Part shown: positions 16,244 to 23,903 of the stretch, one piece after another
Position numbering within the stretch: the stretch's first letter is position 1
Layout of the letters: every line of letters starts with the position of its first letter
Assembly (NCBI GenBank): GCA_965216695.1
Contig: OZ244212.1
Span: 868,001 to 932,000 of the forward strand
Length of the DNA stretch: 64,000 bases
DNA from: G965216695 sp965216695
GTDB lineage: Bacteria; Pseudomonadota; Gammaproteobacteria; Pseudomonadales; Azotimanducaceae
Direction: 5' to 3'
The notes under the pieces: model-generated
Told to the model about the DNA's origin: nothing
Database searches by the model: none
The model's input: only the letters and a program-made list of their open reading frames with translations
Made by a program: the position numbers and the translations under genes

Positions 16244-17142
16244 TTGCTTACATTGACGATCATCGTGATCGATATGGGGTCGAGCCGATCTGCAACGTGT
16301 TGCCGATTGCCCCATCGACGTATTTCGACCACAAAGACAAACAACGCAATCCTGATCGGCGCTCTGATCGCGCTAAACGGGATGATGCTTTGAAGCCACA
16401 GATCCAGCGGGTGTGGGACGAGAATTTTCAAGTCTATGGCGCACGCAAAGTCTGGCTACAGCTGAATCGAGAAGCGATTGACGTCGCTCGCTGCACAGTT
16501 GAACGGCTAATGAAAATCCTGGGCTTACAAGGCGTAAGACGTGGCAAGAAGACATTTACCACGATCACTGATGACGCCCTGGTAAGGCCCAGGGATGCGG
16601 TAAACCGGAACTTTACAGCGCTCAGGCCAAATGCCCTGTGGGTCGCAGACCTCACGTATGTGGCTACTTGGCGCGGCTTTGTCTATGTGGCTTTCGTGAT
16701 CGATACGTACGCCCGTCGCATCGTGGGCTGGCGCGTTTCCAGTTCATTGAAAACCGACATTGCATTGGATGCCTTGGAGCAGGCTGTCTACGACCGTCAA
16801 ATTGGTGGAGGATCGTTGATTCACCATAGCGATAGAGGCGTTCAATACGTCTCCATCAGATACAGCGAGCGGCTATCAGAGGTTGGCATTACGCCCTCAG
16901 TGGGTAGCGTCGGGGATTCTTATGACAATGCCCTGGCGGAAACCATCAACGGGTTGTACAAGACCGAACTGATTCGACAGCGCAGACCTTGGCGCAACCT
17001 CGACGAAGTTGAGCATGCCACATTGGCCTGGGTGGACTGGTTCAACAACAAGCGGCTCCTGGAATCCATCGGTGACATACCGCCGGCGGAGCGAGAAGCC
17101 ATGTATTATCAGCAACTGGATGCGTTGGCCAAAGCGGCATGA
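16240..17142 (+). CDS. IS3-family transposase OrfB (DDE integrase core)
   Basis: 300 residues. It has the YGARKVWLQLNRE and LMKILGLQGVRRG N-terminal regions. The rve catalytic core then carries the three acidic residues in WVADLTYV, HHSDRGVQY and GDSYDNALAETINGLYKTE. No interruption is seen, so the enzyme is probably functional. The functional form is likely the frameshift product with OrfA. Its stop overlaps the next gene's start as ATGA. Confidence 0.92.
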   Translation: MIAYIDDHRDRYGVEPICNVLPIAPSTYFDHKDKQRNPDRRSDRAKRDDALKPQIQRVWDENFQVYGARKVWLQLNREAIDVARCTVERLMKILGLQGVRRGKKTFTTITDDALVRPRDAVNRNFTALRPNALWVADLTYVATWRGFVYVAFVIDTYARRIVGWRVSSSLKTDIALDALEQAVYDRQIGGGSLIHHSDRGVQYVSIRYSERLSEVGITPSVGSVGDSYDNALAETINGLYKTELIRQRRPWRNLDEVEHATLAWVDWFNNKRLLESIGDIPPAEREAMYYQQLDALAKAA

Positions 17143-18401
17143 CTCAGACAAAACAGCCTCCGGAAGACCCGGGGGGATTCAAACAACCAAACGTCACACT
17201 GATCGCATTCGTGATTGGTCTTGCAATCGTTTATGTAGCGTCGAAGCTGGCGATCGCTTCAGTGTGGCTTTACGTTAACGAACTCAAGGATATGTTCAGG
17301 CTATCAGAATCAGCCGTATCTGCTTGGTCAGGTATTGCTCGATCAACAGTTGCATGCTTGTTGGCAGTCCTGATTGCGTACATCGGTGATCGTTTGAGTA
17401 GAAGTCGGGTGCTTTACGTCTCGATAGGGATGCTTGTCAGTTGGTTGGTTACTGCGCCGCTCGTAGACAACCCGTCATTGCTGATGATCTCGTTTTTCTT
17501 GTTTGTGAGTTTTAGTGCGGCGATTCTGCCGCTTGCGTTCGCCCTTTTTTATACACGGAACAAGGGTGGCGGCTTGGCCACGATGATCGGGCTAATAGTT
17601 TCCGGCGAACTCTTGAGCGTTCTTATTGGTATGCAGGCGAGTGACTTTGTAGACTGGGTAAACCTGCTTGGCCTACTTGGAGTAGTTTCGCTGGTCGGCG
17701 GGTTGGTTATGGCTTTCAGCGGAATTGATAGGTCGTTGCCAGAGTCGATTGCGGGTCCGAGTTCTTCACATTCTGGCTCTATCTGGCTCTTGATACTGGC
17801 GACGATGCTCACTTTCTCCGCAGTGTACGCCTCTGTCACGTGGGAAGGTGTTTTGATAGTCAGGTCCACAAGTGAAACCGCGAGCGAGGTTGGTCGCTGG
17901 ACGCTGATCCCAATCGTAAGCATGTTTTTGGGACGGATAGCTGGTGGTGTGTTTAGTGACTGGAGAGTGAAGCGGACTCAGGCTGGCGATCTACTGAGTG
18001 CACTTATTGGCACCTGTGGAATGACGCTAGCCTTAATTGGTCTAGTGTGGGCGACTACGCTGGCTCCGATCGTCATTGTGGGCGCGGTTGTTGCGTTCGG
18101 AGGTGGCCTGGTGTACGCGCCCATAGTGGCCCAGGTGCTCAGGTTGTCTAATCAGAGGTTGTTGGCAACGAGCGTCGCGTTGGTATTTCTGGCCATCAAC
18201 CTAGGGCTGCTGTTTGGGCCTTCGTTTGCTGGCCTTGTCTCCGACTATTTCTACCAAAACGGCGAAAGCCTCGCTGGCGAATCTCTTCGAAAGGCACTGG
18301 CCTGGTTTTCAGTCCCTACCGGTCTCGCGATGTGTATGCTCGCCATAGCCTCTAGACGCGGGCTGTCTATCAGTCCAAGGCAACGAGACACTCCGCCCTG
18401 A
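17139..18401 (+). CDS. major-facilitator transporter with IS-derived N-terminus
   Basis: 420 residues with twelve hydrophobic segments, the first starting at VTLIAFVIGLAIVYVASK. Conserved loops include IAYIGDRLSRSR after TM2 and GRIAGGVFSDWRVKR after TM8. The first fourteen codons (MTQTKQPPEDPGGF) lie inside the insertion sequence, over its right inverted repeat. The native start was therefore replaced by one overlapping the transposase stop. All transmembrane segments are present, so it could still work, driven by the element. Substrate unknown. Confidence 0.75.
   Translation: MTQTKQPPEDPGGFKQPNVTLIAFVIGLAIVYVASKLAIASVWLYVNELKDMFRLSESAVSAWSGIARSTVACLLAVLIAYIGDRLSRSRVLYVSIGMLVSWLVTAPLVDNPSLLMISFFLFVSFSAAILPLAFALFYTRNKGGGLATMIGLIVSGELLSVLIGMQASDFVDWVNLLGLLGVVSLVGGLVMAFSGIDRSLPESIAGPSSSHSGSIWLLILATMLTFSAVYASVTWEGVLIVRSTSETASEVGRWTLIPIVSMFLGRIAGGVFSDWRVKRTQAGDLLSALIGTCGMTLALIGLVWATTLAPIVIVGAVVAFGGGLVYAPIVAQVLRLSNQRLLATSVALVFLAINLGLLFGPSFAGLVSDYFYQNGESLAGESLRKALAWFSVPTGLAMCMLAIASRRGLSISPRQRDTPP
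17155..17181 (-). repeat. IS3 element right inverted repeat
   Basis: Inverted copy of the left end, reading TGAATCCCCCCGGG on the minus strand. It is translated as part of the following MFS frame. Confidence 0.8.
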
Positions 18402-18556
18402 TGGGTCATCAAACAGTTACAAAATACACTTTCAGCATCTGGGTGCGCGAAAGGGCCGGCTGGGATTGGGTATCGTCCGACTACTTGAGGAAGCGCCGCT
18501 CTTGGCCGTGAACGGCGGTAGAAGCAGCCAGAATTGTATGACCGTTTTGGAGGAAA

Positions 18557-18577
18557 GCCCGCCCACACGGAGCGGGC
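18557..18577 (-). terminator. candidate rho-independent terminator
   Basis: On the minus strand a GCCCGC / GCGGGC stem with a 9-base loop is followed by TTTCCTCC. It lies just after the short minus-strand frame downstream of tRNA-Gly and could end that transcript. Confidence 0.45.
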
Positions 18578-18584
18578 CGGTAGG

Positions 18585-18737
18585 CTAGTCTCGGGGCTTG
18601 TCCAGTTCCTCGACCATCCAGATCAGCGCATCCTGATTTCCTGCGATGGTGAAGCGTAGACCACAGCACTCATCAAATCCCAGCGAGATACCCTTGCTGT
18701 GTTCTCCGGTATCACATGTAAACCATCTAACCGGCAC
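18585..18737 (-). CDS. short unrecognised protein or gene remnant downstream of tRNA-Gly
   Basis: 50 codons from a GTG: VPVRWFTCDTGEHSKG to MVEELDKPRD. The composition looks protein-like (three cysteines, an IWMVEEL helix), but no ribosome site is obvious and the frame continues upstream through the repeat and tRNA. It may be the 3' part of a gene cut by an insertion at the tRNA. The rest of 18402-18897 holds only the repeats and terminator listed here. Confidence 0.3.
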   Translation of the reverse strand: MPVRWFTCDTGEHSKGISLGFDECCGLRFTIAGNQDALIWMVEELDKPRD

Positions 18738-18754
18738 GGACCCTTGGAAAGTTG

Positions 18755-18798
18755 GAGCGGGAAACACGCTCGCGCATGCGCGAGCGCTCCAGCACCGC
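18755..18798. repeat. tRNA-Gly 3'-end-like repeat with 20-bp palindrome
   Basis: Starts with the tRNA acceptor-end sequence GAGCGGGAAAC. It continues through a perfect 20-bp palindrome (18767-18786, CGCTCGCGCATGCGCGAGCG) to GCGCTCCAGCACCGC. The same sequence, six bases shorter, forms the right half of the repeat at 10831-10891. Confidence 0.7.
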
Positions 18799-18876
18799 AG
18801 CGGCGTACCCGCCGGTGCGGCGGAACACAAACGAGAACGAGCGAACCCGAAGGGGCGCGAGGCGGGTAGCTCTGCT

Positions 18877-18973
<97 letters not shown>

Positions 18974-19214
18974 TTTGTATGACATGGACATCCCCAAACC
19001 GGGATGCTCCAACGATACCCGAGCGGCGGCCGGGCCACCCTGATACGCCGGCATTGTAGTTCACTCATGGCCAGAATCAACACCATAGACCCCCTGGCCG
19101 AAGCGTAACGAAAGTGCCAAATCTCCGGTTGATGGCCGTAGGGGTATGCCGAGGTGCGCGCCGCGTTGGTACCATTCGCACAACCCCGTTCCGGGGCTTA
19201 GAAGAGGACAAAAA

Positions 19215-19523
19215 ATGACAAAACGCATCCTACCTGGACTCGTACTTGCTATGGCGCTGCTCGTCGGGGGCTGCGCCAGCACGTCGAATTCTTCGAGCGT
19301 CGGCGAATATATTGACGACAGCGTGATTACGACCAAAGTGAAGAGCAAACTCGCAGCGTCCAAGGAAACTAGCGCGCTTGCAATCAGCGTCGAGACTTAC
19401 AAAGGCGTGGTGCAGCTGAGCGGTTTCGTATCTTCGCAAGAGGAAATCGCCGCCGCGCAGGCAATCGCCGCAGGCGTTCAGGGTGTAACATCCGTTCAGA
19501 ACAACCTGGCTGTGAAAAACTGA
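19215..19523 (+). CDS. BON-domain lipoprotein
   Basis: 102 residues. The signal sequence LVLAMALLVGGCAST has a lipobox, LVGGC, so the mature protein is lipid-anchored in the envelope. One BON domain follows (SVITTKVKSKLAASKETSALAIS, then GVVQLSGFVSSQEEIAAAQAIA and GVTSVQNNLAV), like a half-length OsmY/DolP. BON domains bind phospholipid or act in envelope stress. The ATG at 19215 is preferred because the signal peptide begins there. Confidence 0.85.
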   Translation: MTKRILPGLVLAMALLVGGCASTSNSSSVGEYIDDSVITTKVKSKLAASKETSALAISVETYKGVVQLSGFVSSQEEIAAAQAIAAGVQGVTSVQNNLAVKN

Positions 19524-19529
19524 GCACCC

Positions 19530-19553
19530 GGGCGCCGGCTCAAACCGGCGCCC
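19530..19553 (+). terminator. GC-rich hairpin after BON lipoprotein gene
   Basis: Perfect 9-bp stem GGGCGCCGG / CCGGCGCCC with loop CTCAAA, seven bases after the stop. It has no T run, so termination may be weak or the hairpin may protect the mRNA. Confidence 0.55.
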
Positions 19554-19565
19554 TCCTGAACGAAT

Positions 19566-20948
19566 ATGACTGTTGTGCACCGACTCAGCGCGATCCTCGC
19601 TCTGTGGGCGACCGCCGCGACCGCTGCGGATACCGAACGGGCGCCGTACGGGTCAACCTACGCACCGCGCGAAGCGCCACCGCTGGTGATAACCGGCGCT
19701 ACCGTAATGACGGGCACATCAACGCCGAGTGCACGTGCCAGCGTCCGGGTGGCCGACGGGCGCATTACTGCCATTGGGGCGGATGTCCCGATTCTCGACG
19801 GCGACCGGACTGTTGATGGCACCGACATGTTCCTTACGCCCGGAATCATCGACGTGCATTCCCACTTGGGCGACTACCCGTCACCGAGCATCGCGTCGAC
19901 CCAGGACGTGAACGAAATGACGGACCCCAATACCGCCGGCGTATGGGCGGAACACTCTGTCTGGACCCAGGATCCGCAGTTTCCACTGGCGTTGGCCGGC
20001 GGTGTCACGACGCTGCACGTGCTGCCCGGCAGCGCGAACCTGTTCGGCGGCCGCGGTGTTACGTTGAAGAACGTTCCCGCTGTGACAGTACAGGCGATGA
20101 AGTTCCCCGAAGCGCCGCAAAGTTTGAAGATGGCGTGCGGCGAAAATCCCAAACGCGTTTACGGCGCCCGCAATCAAACGCCAGGAACGCGAATGGGGAA
20201 CGTTGCCGGGTACCGCAACGCCTGGGCTCGCGCAACCCGCTATCAGAATAAGGTTCGGATGGCGGAAGACGATGCCGAGAAAGAGCCGCCCGAACCCGAT
20301 CTGGCGATGGATACGCTGGCTGGCGTGCTTCGCGGCGAAATATTGGTGCAGAATCACTGCTATCGGGCCGAAGAGATGGCGGTGATGATCGACGTCGCCC
20401 GCGAGTTCGGCTACCGGATCACTACCTTCCACCACGCAATCGAGTCCTACAAGATTGCAGACCTGCTGGCCGCCGAGGGCATCTGCTCGGCCACGTGGGC
20501 AGACTGGTGGGGATTCAAACTGGAAGCCTTCGACGGCATTCAGCAGAACATCGCCATCCTCGAGTCCGCCGGCGCATGCGCAGTAGTGCATTCGGATTCT
20601 GAACGCGGTGTACAACGATTGAATCAGGAGGCGGCCAAGGCACTCGCCGCGGGACGCAGGGCCGGTATCGAACTTTCCGAAGAGCAGGCCCTCGCTTGGG
20701 TTACGTTGAACGCCGCCAAAGCCATCGGCATTGACGAAGAAACGGGCTCTATAGAAGTCGGTAAAGCCGCCGACCTGGTTCTTTGGGATGGGCATCCGCT
20801 GAGCGTCTACAGTCGCCCGGCCCACGTCTATATCGACGGCTACCTGTACTACGACGCGAACGACCCTGCCAGGCAGCCGACCACAGATTTCGAACTGCTC
20901 ACCACGCCGAGCGGCTTCCGACGTGCAGACCCGGCGGACGCACAATGA
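19566..20948 (+). CDS. secreted amidohydrolase (imidazolonepropionase-like)
   Basis: 460 residues. It has a signal peptide (LSAILALWATAATAAD), then a metal-dependent amidohydrolase fold: a small beta-sandwich (LVITGATVMTGTSTPSA), then TPGIIDVHSHLGDYPS with the HxH metal pair. The C-terminal part contains VTLNAAKAIGIDEETGSIEVGKAADLVLWDG, the classic amidohydrolase ending. The substrate, perhaps a cyclic amide or dipeptide, is not evident. Its stop overlaps the next start as ATGA; the following gene is a paralogue lacking the metal pair, so the two may form a heteromer. Confidence 0.82.
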   Translation: MTVVHRLSAILALWATAATAADTERAPYGSTYAPREAPPLVITGATVMTGTSTPSARASVRVADGRITAIGADVPILDGDRTVDGTDMFLTPGIIDVHSHLGDYPSPSIASTQDVNEMTDPNTAGVWAEHSVWTQDPQFPLALAGGVTTLHVLPGSANLFGGRGVTLKNVPAVTVQAMKFPEAPQSLKMACGENPKRVYGARNQTPGTRMGNVAGYRNAWARATRYQNKVRMAEDDAEKEPPEPDLAMDTLAGVLRGEILVQNHCYRAEEMAVMIDVAREFGYRITTFHHAIESYKIADLLAAEGICSATWADWWGFKLEAFDGIQQNIAILESAGACAVVHSDSERGVQRLNQEAAKALAAGRRAGIELSEEQALAWVTLNAAKAIGIDEETGSIEVGKAADLVLWDGHPLSVYSRPAHVYIDGYLYYDANDPARQPTTDFELLTTPSGFRRADPADAQ

Positions 20949-22246
20949 GACAAAAGATCGCAGCCCTCGCTCACATACTCGGATGCTCGTTTCCACAGAA
21001 CGCCACCGCCGCGCTGGCACTGCTCGTAAGCGCGTTCGCTGCGCCCGATGCTCTGTCCGCCAGATTCGCGCTCATTGGCGCAGAGGTACACACCAACCAG
21101 GGCAACGTGCCGTTGCAGACCGCCACCGTCCTGATAGAGGACGGCAGGATTCGAGCCGCGGGAAGCGACATATCCGTACCCGATGGATACGAGCGGCTCG
21201 ATGTTTCCGGAAAAGTCATCACGCCGGGCATCGTCGAGCCCTACTCGCTTCTGGGATTGCGGGAAATCGAGCTCGAAGCATCCACCAACGACGGACAACT
21301 CGTGAATCTTCCGCGTCGCGGACCCGGATTCGACGTCGCCCCGGCGTTCAACCCCGCGTCTACGCTGCTCGGTGTGGCGCGGGTAGAGGGTGTCACCCGG
21401 GCAATCGTCGCGCCCGTACCCGGCGTGGAACCCTTTGCCGGCTGGGGCGCAATAGCTACGCTCAAGGAAACAAACCCATCGATTGTACGGCCGCGCGTGG
21501 GGCTGTTCGTCGCATTGAATGGCCCGTCGCTCTACGGCGGCAGCCGGGCCGCTACTGTGCAACGCGTGCAACAAGCGCTCGCCGATGCCGGATCGTACCG
21601 ACCCGGTCGATTCGACACGCAGCATTACTCCTACGCTCCCGAGGCAATGGCAGCGCTACGGGATTTTCACCGCAGCAACGCACCCCTTGCGATTTTGGTT
21701 GATCGTGCGGTTGAGATCGATCGCGCTCTGGAGCTCGCGAGCGCTTTCGATCGCAAACTGATATTAATCGGCGCCGGCGAGGGATGGAAACGAGCAGAAG
21801 CGATTGCAGCTGCGAATGCCACCGTGGTCCTCGACGTGTTCGCCAACGTACCGAGAGACTTCGACAAGCTCGGCGCGCGTTCTGACAACGCGGCGCTGTT
21901 ACACGCCGCAGGTGTGCAGGTTGCGTTCACCGCGGAGGATGCGCACAACGCCAGAACGCTTCGCCAGATGGCTGGCAACGCGGTCGCGCACGGCATGCCG
22001 TGGCACGCCGCACTCAACGCGATTACGCGAACTCCCGCGCGCATGTGGGGCATGAACGACGTCGGAGAAATTGCACCGGGACAAGTCGCAGATCTGGTCG
22101 TCTGGAACGGCGATCCGCTGGAGGTGAGCACGTGGGCAGAGCGGGTAATGATCGACGGCACCTGGCAATCATCTAGATCGCGCCAGACCCGGCTGCTGGA
22201 ACGCTATCGTCCCGGGAACTCTGCGCTACCCCACGCGTACCGTTGA
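20945..22246 (+). CDS. amidohydrolase-fold protein lacking the HxH metal motif
   Basis: 433 residues with a signal peptide (ATAALALLVSAFAAPDALSA). It shares the amidohydrolase ends: FALIGAEVHTNQGNVPL at the start, and ITRTPARMWGMNDVGEIAPG, then QVADLVVWNGDPLEV at the end. At the position of HxH it reads ITPGIVEPYSLLGLRE, with no histidines, so metal-dependent catalysis of the usual kind is unlikely. The four-base overlap with the upstream amidohydrolase points to a partnered, regulatory or structural role. Confidence 0.78.
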   Translation: MRQKIAALAHILGCSFPQNATAALALLVSAFAAPDALSARFALIGAEVHTNQGNVPLQTATVLIEDGRIRAAGSDISVPDGYERLDVSGKVITPGIVEPYSLLGLREIELEASTNDGQLVNLPRRGPGFDVAPAFNPASTLLGVARVEGVTRAIVAPVPGVEPFAGWGAIATLKETNPSIVRPRVGLFVALNGPSLYGGSRAATVQRVQQALADAGSYRPGRFDTQHYSYAPEAMAALRDFHRSNAPLAILVDRAVEIDRALELASAFDRKLILIGAGEGWKRAEAIAAANATVVLDVFANVPRDFDKLGARSDNAALLHAAGVQVAFTAEDAHNARTLRQMAGNAVAHGMPWHAALNAITRTPARMWGMNDVGEIAPGQVADLVVWNGDPLEVSTWAERVMIDGTWQSSRSRQTRLLERYRPGNSALPHAYR

Positions 22247-22277
22247 GTCCTGCAACCACGCCTTGTTCCGACCCTGG

Positions 22278-23903
22278 CTAGTCCGCATCCGTCAATCCGG
22301 CGATTTTGTCCGCATCGCGTGCGGCGTCTGCCCGCTCGCGCGGATTGCCGTATCCACCACCGCCGGGCGTGATCATGCGCAACGTGCGCCCCCCCGGAAC
22401 GCGCTCTCTGCCTTTACCGCGCAATACCGTACCGTCATCCAGCTCGATCCGTCCCGGGTCGCCGGCTTCACCACCCGCGCGCCCGCGCGCGGCATGCCCT
22501 ACGCGGTCAAACATCTTGGAAACATAAAATGGGGCGCCATGCCTGTGCGCAATCTCAATCGTCTGCCCCAGCCCGCCACGGTGCCGACCCGCGCCGCCGG
22601 AACCCACAGCGTACTCCCGCCGCCAGATCACGAGCGGCGACGTGGCTTCATTCACCTCTGTCGGCGTCGTTCGCACACCAGACGGGAACGCCGTGGTGGA
22701 CAAGCCGTCCGCCCCGGCGCGCGCGCCCGTCCCACCATTGAAAATGGGGTTGATTACGAAGGGCACCTGCGGTTCGTTGCCGTCTACCGGCGCATTCAGC
22801 AATACGGGGTTCCAGATGCAACTCGCTCCCTCTGCGGGAACCCGATCCGGCAACGCCTGATGCAGGCATCCGAACACCACGTCGGGAAGCATTTGCCCTA
22901 CCGCATGTCGCGCGGACACTGCAGATGGGGGTTGTGCCGCAAGCAGGCTACCCGCGGGTGCGCTGACACGAATTGTCGCAAGTGATCCGGCATTGTTGGG
23001 TACGTCTCCGCCAATCACTGCTCGTACGCCAAATGACGCATACGCCTGCGTGTACGCCAAAGGCACGTTAATACCAAAATCCGATCGCGGCGCAGATCCC
23101 GAAAAATCCACGTCAATCCCTTCTGCGCCAATCCGCATGGTGCATCGCAATTCGAGCGGCTTGTCGTATCCGTCAATCGTCATGCGGCTCTCATACCTTC
23201 CCGCAGGAACCGACGCAATCTCATCCAGCATCGCGCGCTTGGATACGGACAGAATCCGCTCCGACAACGTCGTCAGTTCGCCCAACCCGAAGTCGTCCAT
23301 CAGCCGTTGCAGTTGCTTCGCGCCAATGTCATTGCAGGTGGCCAACGAATAGAGATCCCCCTCGGCAACCACGGGATCGCGCACATTGGCCCGAATGATG
23401 TTCAGCAACACAGCATTTACGTGTCCCTGCTCGAACAACGGCATGATCGGAATGTTCAATCCTTCTTCGAACACCTCATTGGCGTCGGCACCGAAACCAC
23501 GGCCGCCGACATCGGCGATGTGACTCGTGGACGCGAACAATGCAACGCAACGGTCCCCGTGAAAAACGGGTGTGACCACCGTGAAATCATTCAGATGCCC
23601 AGTTCCGAGCCACGGATCATTGGTAACCAACGCATCACCCGGGCGCCACTGGGCGAGCGGTACCGCCGCCAGGAAATGCTCCACTGACGCCGCCATCGCG
23701 TTCACATGCCCCGGCGTACCGGTCACGGCCTGAGCCAGCATTCGCCCCTCGGTGTCGAACACCCCCGCGGACAGATCGCCCGCTTCCCGCACGACCGTTG
23801 AGAACGCCGTGCGCATCAGCGTCTGGGCCTGCTCCTCTACAATCGCGAGCATCCGCGACCACGCCAGCTGATCGTCCACGGACATCCCTTGTGTTTCAGC
23901 CAT
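22278..23903 (-). CDS. hyuB: hydantoinase B / oxoprolinase-family subunit
   Basis: 541 residues with the HyuB pattern: SRMLAIVEEQAQTLMRTAFSTVVREAGDLS near the start, GDALVTNDPWLGTGHLNDFTV, and STSHIADVGGRGFG, with histidines typical of the family. The C-terminal glycine-rich GGAGRHRGGLGQ and TPGGGGYGNPRER are also characteristic. It works with HyuA as an ATP-dependent hydantoinase or oxoprolinase, or a related carboxylase. Its start lies 8 bases inside hyuA, so the two are translated together. Confidence 0.9.
   Translation of the reverse strand: MAETQGMSVDDQLAWSRMLAIVEEQAQTLMRTAFSTVVREAGDLSAGVFDTEGRMLAQAVTGTPGHVNAMAASVEHFLAAVPLAQWRPGDALVTNDPWLGTGHLNDFTVVTPVFHGDRCVALFASTSHIADVGGRGFGADANEVFEEGLNIPIMPLFEQGHVNAVLLNIIRANVRDPVVAEGDLYSLATCNDIGAKQLQRLMDDFGLGELTTLSERILSVSKRAMLDEIASVPAGRYESRMTIDGYDKPLELRCTMRIGAEGIDVDFSGSAPRSDFGINVPLAYTQAYASFGVRAVIGGDVPNNAGSLATIRVSAPAGSLLAAQPPSAVSARHAVGQMLPDVVFGCLHQALPDRVPAEGASCIWNPVLLNAPVDGNEPQVPFVINPIFNGGTGARAGADGLSTTAFPSGVRTTPTEVNEATSPLVIWRREYAVGSGGAGRHRGGLGQTIEIAHRHGAPFYVSKMFDRVGHAARGRAGGEAGDPGRIELDDGTVLRGKGRERVPGGRTLRMITPGGGGYGNPRERADAARDADKIAGLTDAD

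Larger units (their letters stand above)
15888..17181 (+). mobile_element. IS3-family insertion sequence (IS51-like), complete
   Basis: A 1294-bp element with two overlapping reading frames and imperfect 27-bp terminal inverted repeats (23 of 27 matching) that begin TGAATC and contain CCCGGGT, as in IS3-family ends. The flanking trinucleotides differ (CGC on the left, AAC on the right), so no target duplication is visible. The element sits 25 bases after the broken cassette gene, and its right end forms the first codons of the next gene. Confidence 0.88.

Noticed and set aside
19881..21020. Minus-strand frame of 379 codons opposite the amidohydrolase pair
   Set aside because: Composition fits a shadow of the plus-strand genes, both of which have clear signal peptides and family patterns.
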